From Streptomyces sp. NBC_00691 (GTDB lineage: Bacteria; Actinomycetota; Actinomycetes; Streptomycetales; Streptomycetaceae): a stretch of 64,000 nucleotides of DNA. The DNA is taken from assembly GCF_036226665.1 (NCBI RefSeq), contig NZ_CP109007.1, forward strand, positions 2,272,501 to 2,336,500, in the 5' to 3' direction. Shown here one piece after another: positions 48,965 through 55,619 of the stretch. Positions within the stretch are counted from its first letter, which is position 1. Each line of letters begins with the position of its first letter. The position numbers and the translations under genes were made by a program. The notes under the pieces were generated by a model. That model made no database searches. It had not been told where the DNA came from and was given only the letters and a program-made list of their open reading frames with translations.

Positions 48965-50884
48965 GTGGACACGACCCTTCAGGACCCCCTCGTCGGGCGG
49001 CTGCTCGACGGCCGCTACCGCGTCGACGCGCGCATCGCCGTCGGCGGGATGGCCACGGTCTACCGGGCCGTGGACACCCGCCTCGACCGCGTTCTCGCGC
49101 TCAAGGTGATGCACCCCGCCCTCGCCACCGACGCCGCGTTCGTCGAGCGTTTCATCCGCGAGGCGAAGTCCGTCGCCCGCCTCTCGCATCCCAACGTCGT
49201 CGGCGTGTTCGACCAGGGCGCCGAGGGCGCGTACGTCTATCTGGCGATGGAGTACGTCGCCGGCTGCACCCTCCGTGACGTCCTGCGCGAGCGAGGCGCA
49301 CTCCCGCCCCGGGCCGCCCTGGACATCCTGGAGCCGGTGCTCGCCGCGCTCGGCGCCGCGCACCGGGCCGGGTTCGTGCACCGGGACATGAAGCCGGAGA
49401 ACGTCCTGATAGGGGACGACGGCCGGGTCAAGGTCGCCGACTTCGGTCTCGTCCGGGCCGTGGGCTCGGCGACCGCCACCACCGGATCGGTCCTCGGGAC
49501 CGTCTCGTACCTGGCGCCGGAGCAGATCGAGCACGGCACCGCCGACACCCGTGCCGATGTGTACGCCTGCGGCGTCGTCCTCTACGAGATGCTGACCGGC
49601 GGCAAGCCGCACTCCGGCGACACGCCGGCCCAGGTGCTCTACCAGCACCTCAGCACCGACGTGCCCGCCCCTTCGGCGAACGTTCCCGGGCTCGCGGTGG
49701 AGCTGGACGAGCTGGTCGCGGCGGCCACCGCCCGTAACCCCGAGGTCCGCCCGTACGACGCCGTCGCCCTGCTCGCCCTGCTGCGGGAGGCCCGCGCCGC
49801 GCTCCGCGAGGAGCAGCTGGACGCCGTGCCCCCACAGGCCAGGTCCGGGGCCCGGGACACCACGGACGACCGGACCAGCGTGATCGCCCGGGCGGTACCG
49901 GCCGGCACCGGGGACGAGCCCGACGCGCACCAGGTCCTGCACACGAACCGGCTGCCGGCCCCCGAGCCGCCCGCACCCGGCCGCCGCCGCCCGCGGCCCC
50001 CGCGCGGCCCCCTGCTCCTCGTCGTGGGCGTTCTGCTCGCCCTCGGTCTGGGCGCCGGTGTCTGGTACATCAACTCCGGCCAGTTCACCCGGGTCCCCGC
50101 CGTGCTCGGCCAGACGGAGACCGAGGCGACCCGGCGGATCACCGACGCGGGTCTCGAGGTCGGCACGACGAAGCGCGCGTTCAGCGACGTGTACGAGCGC
50201 GGCAGCGTCATGGCCGTCGACCCGGCCCCCGGCGAGCGCCTCCGGGGCAACGGCACGGTCACCCTGACCCTCTCCCGCGGTCCCGAGATCGTGAAGGTGC
50301 CCAACCTCAAGAACAAGCCGCTCGCCGAGGCGAAGCGCGTCCTCGCGGACGAGGGCCTGGTCGCCGGGGTGATCACGCGGAAGTTCAGTGACACCGTCGC
50401 CCAGGGGGCCGTCATCGGCTCCGACCCCGAGCCCGGCACCGAGCGGGCTCCCGACTCGGCCGTCGCCCTGGTCGTCAGCAAGGGCGCCCCGATCGACGTC
50501 CCCGACGTCACCGGCGAGACCGTCGCCGACGCCACGGCCCTGCTCCAGGGCGAGGGGCTCAAGGTGGTCCTCGCCCCGGAGCGGATCAACTCCCCCGAGG
50601 CCGCCGGATCCGTCGCCGCCCAGTCGCTCGCCGAGGGCAGCCGGGCCGCCGAGGGCGACACCGTCACGCTCACCGTCTCCAAGGGCCCCCGGCTCGTCGG
50701 GGTACCTGACGTCGTCGGCGAGACGGTCGACGACGCCCGTACGGCCCTGGAGGACGAGGGCTTCACGGTGGAGGTCAAGAAGTCCTTCCCCTACCTGGGC
50801 AACGAGGTCACGGGCCAGTCCGTGAAGGGCGGCTCGACCGCGCCCGAGGGCTCCACCGTCACGATCACGATCAAGGGACTGTAG
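48965..50884 (+). CDS. Stk1-family PASTA Ser/Thr protein kinase
   Basis: A 639-residue membrane kinase. The cytoplasmic kinase domain (about 14-275) has IAVGGMATVYRAVD (Gly loop), the Lys in ALKVMHP, HRDMKPENVLI (catalytic loop), ADFGL (DFG) and GTVSYLAPEQ. A Pro/Arg-rich juxtamembrane segment leads to one transmembrane helix (about 347-367) and four extracellular PASTA domains (about 373-639), which bind muropeptides or lipid II in relatives. Wall-state sensing is inferred. GTG 48965 is chosen as start; upstream sequence runs into thiG. An Rv2175c-like possible substrate is nearby. Confidence 0.94.
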   Translation: MDTTLQDPLVGRLLDGRYRVDARIAVGGMATVYRAVDTRLDRVLALKVMHPALATDAAFVERFIREAKSVARLSHPNVVGVFDQGAEGAYVYLAMEYVAGCTLRDVLRERGALPPRAALDILEPVLAALGAAHRAGFVHRDMKPENVLIGDDGRVKVADFGLVRAVGSATATTGSVLGTVSYLAPEQIEHGTADTRADVYACGVVLYEMLTGGKPHSGDTPAQVLYQHLSTDVPAPSANVPGLAVELDELVAAATARNPEVRPYDAVALLALLREARAALREEQLDAVPPQARSGARDTTDDRTSVIARAVPAGTGDEPDAHQVLHTNRLPAPEPPAPGRRRPRPPRGPLLLVVGVLLALGLGAGVWYINSGQFTRVPAVLGQTETEATRRITDAGLEVGTTKRAFSDVYERGSVMAVDPAPGERLRGNGTVTLTLSRGPEIVKVPNLKNKPLAEAKRVLADEGLVAGVITRKFSDTVAQGAVIGSDPEPGTERAPDSAVALVVSKGAPIDVPDVTGETVADATALLQGEGLKVVLAPERINSPEAAGSVAAQSLAEGSRAAEGDTVTLTVSKGPRLVGVPDVVGETVDDARTALEDEGFTVEVKKSFPYLGNEVTGQSVKGGSTAPEGSTVTITIKGL

Positions 50885-50890
50885 AAACTG

Positions 50891-51742
50891 ATGCGCAACC
50901 CCGTCGGCGGCCATGTCCCGGTGGCCGGTGGCCTCGCCAAGGTCGGCCTCGGCTACGCCCGTGAGCTCGGTGCCGAGACCGTCCAGGTCTTCGTCGCCAA
51001 CCCGCGCGGCTGGGCCACCCCGCCCGGCAACCCCGCCGAGGACGAGCGGTTCCGCGCCGAGTGCGCCGCCGAGTCGATCTCCGCCTGGGTCCACGCCCCG
51101 TACCTGATCAATTTCGGTTCCCACACCGAGGCCACCGCGGAGAAGTCGGTGGAGTCGATGCGGCACTCGCTGCGGCGGGGCCGGGAGATCGGCGCCAAGG
51201 GCGTGGTGGTGCACACCGGCTCGGCGACCGGCGGCCGCCCGCGCGCGGAGGCGCTCGCCCAGGTCCGGGAACTGCTGCTGCCGCTCCTCGACGAGCTGAC
51301 GCACGACGACGACCCGGATCTGCTTCTGGAGTCGACGGCCGGCCAGGGCTTCTCGCTCTGCTCGCGCGCGGAGGACTTCGGCCCGTACTTCGACGCGCTG
51401 GACCGGCATCCGAAGCTGGGGATCTGCCTCGACACCTGCCACATCTTCGCCGCCGGCCACGACCTGACCGGTCCGGACGGCGCGGCGCGGACGCTCGACC
51501 AGCTGGTGGCGACCGTGGGCGAGGGACGGTTGAAGCTGATCCACGCCAACGACTCCCAGGACGTCGTCGGCGCCCGCAAGGACCGGCACGCGAACATCGG
51601 CGTGGGCCACATCGGCGAGGACGCGTTCCGCAGCCTCCTCCGTCACCCGGCGACCGAGGGCGTGCCCCTGATCATCGAGACGCCCGGCGGCACGGCGGGG
51701 CACCTCGCGGACGTGGAGCTGCTCAAGAAGCTGAGGCCCTGA
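50891..51742 (+). CDS. nfo: Endonuclease IV (AP endonuclease)
   Basis: A 283-residue TIM-barrel repair enzyme that cuts 5' of abasic sites. The three-zinc site residues can be followed in WVHAPYLINFGS, VVVHTGSATGG, LLLESTAGQGFSLC, CLDTCHIFAAGHDL, LIHANDSQDVVGARKDRHANIG (HxH) and VPLIIETPGG. It starts 6 bases after the kinase stop and probably shares its transcript. N-terminal GGHVPVAGGLAKV matches the family. Confidence 0.95.
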   Translation: MRNPVGGHVPVAGGLAKVGLGYARELGAETVQVFVANPRGWATPPGNPAEDERFRAECAAESISAWVHAPYLINFGSHTEATAEKSVESMRHSLRRGREIGAKGVVVHTGSATGGRPRAEALAQVRELLLPLLDELTHDDDPDLLLESTAGQGFSLCSRAEDFGPYFDALDRHPKLGICLDTCHIFAAGHDLTGPDGAARTLDQLVATVGEGRLKLIHANDSQDVVGARKDRHANIGVGHIGEDAFRSLLRHPATEGVPLIIETPGGTAGHLADVELLKKLRP

Positions 51743-51754
51743 GACGATTCCCCG

Positions 51755-51781
51755 TTGAGGAATACCCCTGGGGGGTATACG
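51755..51781 (+). promoter_or_regulatory. Candidate promoter with CsoR-like (copper) operator
   Basis: The inverted repeat ATACCCC-TGG-GGGGTAT (51762-51778) contains TACCC-N5-GGGTA, the G-tract palindrome used by CsoR copper repressors. It overlaps TTGAGG (51755-51760) and TATACG (51776-51781), a possible -35/-10 pair with a short 15-base spacer. It lies 44 bases before a His-rich membrane protein gene. Confidence 0.65.
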
Positions 51782-51825
51782 GTTCCTGTAATGGCAGGAC
51801 CCGCTACCCGACCCTGGGGGCACCC

Positions 51826-52398
51826 ATGCAGCACGACGCGCACACCCAGCACGACCACGGCGATCACGGCACCCACACCGGCCACGAGGGACACCACGGG
51901 CACCAGGAGCAGCACGGCGGCGGGCACCACGAGGGTCACGCCGCTCACCACGCCCCCGGCAAGGCCTCCTGGTCCATGGCCGCCAAGGCCACGCTGCACT
52001 GCCTCACCGGCTGCGCCATCGGCGAGGTCCTCGGCATGATCATCGGCACCGCGCTCGGCTGGGGCAACACGCAGACGATGATCCTCGCGATCATCCTGGC
52101 CTTCTTCTTCGGCTATGCGCTGACCCTGCGCGGAATCCTGGCTTCCGGAGTCGATTTCAAGACAGCTTTCAAGGTCGCGCTGGCCGCCGACACCCTGTCC
52201 ATCGCGGTCATGGAGATCATCGACAACGGCGTCATCGCCCTCTGGCCCGGAGCCATGGACGCCCATCTGTCCGACCCGGTCTTCTGGATCGTGCTCGCCA
52301 TCGCGCTCGCCGCCGCCTTCGTGGTCACCACACCGGTCAACAAGTGGATGATCGGCCGCGGCAAGGGGCACGCGGTGGTCCACCAGTACCACCACTGA
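51826..52398 (+). CDS. His-rich DUF4396 membrane protein
   Basis: A 190-residue protein. The first 42 residues are crowded with His (about 17, mixed with Asp, Gly and Gln) and would bind Cu, Zn or Ni. Then come four transmembrane segments of the DUF4396 family: LHCLTGCAIGEVLGMIIGT with two Cys, MILAIILAFFFGYALTL, an amphipathic middle FKVALAADTLSIAVMEIIDNG, and VFWIVLAIALAAAFVVTTPV. The C-terminus is again His-rich (HAVVHQYHH). With the CsoR-like operator upstream, a copper-related role is a reasonable inference. The ATG at 51826 follows GGGGG. Confidence 0.88.
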   Translation: MQHDAHTQHDHGDHGTHTGHEGHHGHQEQHGGGHHEGHAAHHAPGKASWSMAAKATLHCLTGCAIGEVLGMIIGTALGWGNTQTMILAIILAFFFGYALTLRGILASGVDFKTAFKVALAADTLSIAVMEIIDNGVIALWPGAMDAHLSDPVFWIVLAIALAAAFVVTTPVNKWMIGRGKGHAVVHQYHH

Positions 52399-52432
52399 CT
52401 CGCGGCACCACACCGAAAGGCGGTCCGGGGCG

Positions 52433-53077
52433 CTACAGCTCCGGGCCGTCCCCGGGTTCCTCCTGGTACGAGTACCGCTGCTCCGTCCAGGGGTCGCCGA
52501 GGTTGTGGTACCCGCGCTCCTCCCAGAAGCCCCGCCGGTCGGCGGCCATGTACTCCACGCCGCGGACCCACTTCGGGCCCTTCCAGGCGTACAGGTGCGG
52601 GACGACCAGGCGCAGCGGGAATCCGTGCTCGGCGGTGAGCAGCTCGCCGTCCATGTGGGTGGCGAAGATCGAACGGTCGTCGGCGAAGTCGGCGATCCGC
52701 ATGTTGGCGCTGTAGCCGTACTCGGCCCAGACCATCACATGGGTGACCTGCGGCGCGGGCGGGGCGAGCTCCAGGACCGTGCGGGCCGGGACGCCACCCC
52801 ATTCGGCCCCGAGCATGCTGAATTTCGTGACGCAGTGCAGATCGGCCACGACCGAGGAGAACGGCAGGGCCGAGAACTCCTCGTGGTTCCAGCACCGCTT
52901 GTCGCCGTCGGCCGTCGCGCCGAAGACGCGGAACTCCCAGCGGTCCGGCTTGAACTTGGGGACGGGCCCGTAGTGGGTGACCGGCCAGCCGCGCTGGAGC
53001 CGCTGACCCGGCGGAAGGTCCGGCGAACGATCGGGCTGCCCCGCTTCCCGGTGTACTCCGCTCTCCGTCCGACCCAT
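52433..53077 (-). CDS. Sulfite oxidase-like molybdopterin oxidoreductase
   Basis: A 214-residue single-domain protein of the sulfite oxidase/MsrP superfamily. The Cys that ligates molybdenum is in VADLHCVTKFSML; WGGVPARTVLEL and HGFPLRLVVPHLYAWKGPKWVRGVEY follow as in the family. It has no signal peptide or heme domain, so it is likely cytoplasmic with an unknown substrate. The start is uncertain: ATG 53077 (MGRTESG) with GGATGG upstream is preferred over ATG 53086. It converges closely on the DUF4396 gene. Confidence 0.88.
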   Translation of the reverse strand: MGRTESGVHREAGQPDRSPDLPPGQRLQRGWPVTHYGPVPKFKPDRWEFRVFGATADGDKRCWNHEEFSALPFSSVVADLHCVTKFSMLGAEWGGVPARTVLELAPPAPQVTHVMVWAEYGYSANMRIADFADDRSIFATHMDGELLTAEHGFPLRLVVPHLYAWKGPKWVRGVEYMAADRRGFWEERGYHNLGDPWTEQRYSYQEEPGDGPEL

Positions 53078-53254
53078 GCCATCCATGGTGACAGACGGCG
53101 AGGGGTGGTCATGACCAGGAGACCTCCGGCCTGGCCCGATTCGGGCAACTCCCACTAAGCCTGCACTTACTGGACGCCCCCCATTCGGGGTGCGAGGATG
53201 CGGCCATCCTGCCCAGTGACGGCGTAGACACGCAACGTGGAAGGAGCCTCTGCA

Positions 53255-53731
53255 ATGCAGGGCGACCCCGAGGTCCTCGAGTTCCTCAACGAGCAGCTGA
53301 CCGGCGAGCTGACGGCCATCAACCAGTACTGGCTGCACTACCGCATCCAGGACAACAAGGGGTGGACGAAGCTCGCCAAGTACACGCGCGAAGAGTCCAT
53401 CGATGAGATGAAGCACGCGGACAAGCTGACCGAGCGCATCCTGATGCTCGACGGCCTGCCCAATTACCAGCGCCTCTTCCACGTTCGGGTCGGCCAGACC
53501 CTCACCGAGATGTTCCAGGCGGACCGCCAGGTCGAGGTCGAGGCCATCGACCGCCTGAGGCGCGGGATCGAGGTCATGCGGGCCAAGGGGGACATCACGT
53601 CCGCCAACCTCTTCGAGGAGATCCTGGCCGACGAGGAGCACCACATCGACTACCTGGACACGCAGCTCGAACTGATCGAGTCCCTGGGTGAGGCCCTCTA
53701 CATCTCGACGCTCATCGAGCAGCCGAGCTGA
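53255..53731 (+). CDS. bfr: Bacterioferritin
   Basis: A 158-residue ferritin-like four-helix protein storing iron as a heme-containing 24-mer. Ferroxidase ligands are visible: Glu in NEQLTGELTAINQYW, ExxH in DEMKHAD, and EEILADEEHHIDYL. The heme-binding Met is probably in GLPNYQRLFHV-adjacent MLDGLP. The ATG at 53255 has AAGGAG eight bases upstream. Its 3' end lies only 10 bases from the convergent bfd stop. Confidence 0.96.
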   Translation: MQGDPEVLEFLNEQLTGELTAINQYWLHYRIQDNKGWTKLAKYTREESIDEMKHADKLTERILMLDGLPNYQRLFHVRVGQTLTEMFQADRQVEVEAIDRLRRGIEVMRAKGDITSANLFEEILADEEHHIDYLDTQLELIESLGEALYISTLIEQPS

Positions 53732-53741
53732 GGCTCCCCCC

Positions 53742-53981
53742 TTAAGCGGCTTCCCCGAGTTCAGTGACGGTCTCCGCCGCCAGCGCGGGCATCCCCTGGT
53801 CCAGGAGGTCGCGCCGCGGGCAGTTGCCCCGGCCGAGGATGGCCTGGATGCGGCGGACGCAGGAACCGCAGTCCGTGCCGGCCTTGCAGGCCGAGGCGAT
53901 CTGGCGGGGCGTACAGGCGCCCGCGTCGGCGTGCGCCCTGACCTGCTTCTCCGTCACGCCGAAGCATGAGCAGACGTACAT
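53742..53981 (-). CDS. bfd: Bacterioferritin-associated ferredoxin (2Fe-2S)
   Basis: A 79-residue [2Fe-2S] protein with the BFD Cys pattern: CSC near the N-terminus (MYVCSCFGVTEKQV) and GTDCGSCVRRI. It donates electrons to bacterioferritin to release iron when iron is scarce. The C-terminal third (after ILGRGNCPRRD) is longer than in E. coli Bfd. The ATG at 53981 has GGGAGGTG upstream. An iron box lies 27 bases before the start, in keeping with expression under iron limitation. Confidence 0.95.
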   Translation of the reverse strand: MYVCSCFGVTEKQVRAHADAGACTPRQIASACKAGTDCGSCVRRIQAILGRGNCPRRDLLDQGMPALAAETVTELGEAA

Positions 53982-54007
53982 CGCGGTTCACCTCCCGCCG
54001 TGATCGA

Positions 54008-54026
54008 TAAGGCTAACCTAACCTTA
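54008..54026 (-). promoter_or_regulatory. Iron box (DmdR/IdeR/DtxR operator)
   Basis: Read on the minus strand, TAAGGTTAGGTTAGCCTTA matches 15 of 19 positions of the DtxR/IdeR consensus TTAGGTTAGGCTAACCTAA. It lies directly upstream of bfd, 27 bases before its ATG, where an iron-loaded DmdR1-type repressor would block transcription. Confidence 0.88.
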
Positions 54027-54059
54027 CCCGGCGCCGGGGGACCGCAAAAGCCCTGGATG

Positions 54060-54102
54060 CGACGATGGGGCGCGGATCACATGGATCCGCGCCCCATCGT
54101 CG
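54060..54102. terminator. Terminator after the DAHP synthase gene
   Basis: A perfect 19-bp stem (54060-54078 with 54084-54102) with a 5-base loop starts 11 bases beyond the DAHP synthase stop and separates it from bfd and its iron box. Confidence 0.9.
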
Positions 54103-54113
54103 TAGGTACCTAC

Positions 54114-55466
54114 TTACTGATCGCGGTACATCTCCGCCACCAGGAAGGCCAGGTCCAGGGACTGGCTGCGGTTGAGACGCGGGTCGCAGGCCGTCTCGTA
54201 GCGCTGGTGCAGGTCGTCGACGAAGATCTCGTCGCCGCCGCCCACGCACTCGGTGACGTCGTCACCGGTGAGCTCGACGTGGATGCCGCCCGGGTGGGTG
54301 CCCAGAGCCTTGTGGACCTCGAAGAAGCCCTTGACCTCGTCGAGGACGTCATCGAAGCGGCGGGTCTTGTGGCCGGAGGCGGCCTCGAAGGTGTTGCCGT
54401 GCATCGGGTCGGTGACCCAGGCGACGACCGCACCGGAGGCGGTGACCTTCTCGACCAGCTCGGGGAGCTTGTCACGGACCTTGTCGGCGCCCATGCGGAC
54501 GATGAAGGTCAGCCGGCCGGCCTCGCGCTCGGGGTCGAGACGGTCGATGTACGTCAGCGCGTCGTCCACCGAGGTGGTCGGGCCCAGCTTGATGCCGATC
54601 GGGTTCGCGATCCGCGAGGCGAACTCGATGTGGGCGTGGTCGAGCTGGCGGGTGCGCTCGCCGATCCAGACCATGTGGCCGGAGGTGTCGTAGAGCTTGC
54701 CGGTGCGCGAGTCCGTACGGGTCAGAGCGCCCTCGTAGTCGAGCAGCAGCGCCTCGTGGGAGGCGTAGAACTCGACGGCCTTGAACTCGGCGGGGTCGGT
54801 GCCGCAGGCCTTCATGAAGTTGAGAGCGTTGTCGATCTCCCGCGCCAGCTGCTCGTAGCGCTGGCCCGAGGGGGACGACTTCACGAAGTCCTGGTTCCAG
54901 GCGTGCACCTGGCGCAGGTCGGCGTAGCCACCGGTGGTGAAGGCGCGGACCAGGTTGAGCGTCGAGGCGGAGGCGTTGTACATCCGCTTGAGGCGCTCGG
55001 GGTCCGGGACACGGGACTTCTCGTCGAAGCCGAAGCCGTTGACGGAGTCGCCGCGGTAGGTCGGCAGGGTCACCCCGTCGCGGGTCTCGGTGCCCTTGGA
55101 GCGCGGCTTCGAGTACTGGCCGGCGATACGGCCGACCTTCACGACGGGCACGGAGGCCGCGTAGGTGAGGACGGCACTCATCTGGAGCAGCGTCTTGAGC
55201 TTGGCCCTGATGTGGTCGGCGGACACGGCGTCGAAGGCCTCGGCGCAGTCGCCGCCCTGGAGCAGGAACGCCTCGCCACGGGCGACGGCTCCCATCCGGG
55301 CACGCAGCTGGTCGCACTCGCCGGCGAAGACGAGCGGAGGATACGACTCGAGGTCCGCGATCACATCGCGCAGAGCCTCGGCATCGGGGTACTCGGGCTG
55401 CTGCGCCGCGGGCAGGTCTCGCCAGGTCGCCTTGGCGACGGCGTGGGAATCAGCGTTCACGGTCAC
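54114..55466 (-). CDS. Class II (plant-type) DAHP synthase
   Basis: A 450-residue enzyme of the first shikimate step, joining PEP and erythrose 4-phosphate. Plant/actinobacterial class II features are present: TWRDLPAAQQPEYPD, PPLVFAGECDQLRARMG, FLLQGGDCAEAF (metal Cys), VVKVGRIAGQYSKPRS, SHEALLLDYEGALTR, HMVWIGERTRQLD and WVTDPMHGNTFE. GTG 55466 (VTVNADSHAVAK) fits the genus N-terminus, although the ribosome site is weak. It is divergent from the amidase gene and lies 3.2 kb from trpEG, so the aromatic pathway is locally clustered. Confidence 0.95.
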   Translation of the reverse strand: MTVNADSHAVAKATWRDLPAAQQPEYPDAEALRDVIADLESYPPLVFAGECDQLRARMGAVARGEAFLLQGGDCAEAFDAVSADHIRAKLKTLLQMSAVLTYAASVPVVKVGRIAGQYSKPRSKGTETRDGVTLPTYRGDSVNGFGFDEKSRVPDPERLKRMYNASASTLNLVRAFTTGGYADLRQVHAWNQDFVKSSPSGQRYEQLAREIDNALNFMKACGTDPAEFKAVEFYASHEALLLDYEGALTRTDSRTGKLYDTSGHMVWIGERTRQLDHAHIEFASRIANPIGIKLGPTTSVDDALTYIDRLDPEREAGRLTFIVRMGADKVRDKLPELVEKVTASGAVVAWVTDPMHGNTFEAASGHKTRRFDDVLDEVKGFFEVHKALGTHPGGIHVELTGDDVTECVGGGDEIFVDDLHQRYETACDPRLNRSQSLDLAFLVAEMYRDQ

Positions 55467-55619
55467 ACGCACCACATTACGGGGTTCTTCGTCCTGTCCT
55501 GTCCCCCTGCCCAGTGACTGAGACGCGCGCCCGTAATGTCCGCCGTCGATCTTCATACCATCGGGTGGTGTTACCCTCTGCCCCGTTTCACTTTAAACAG
55601 TCGAATCACAGGGGTGGGT

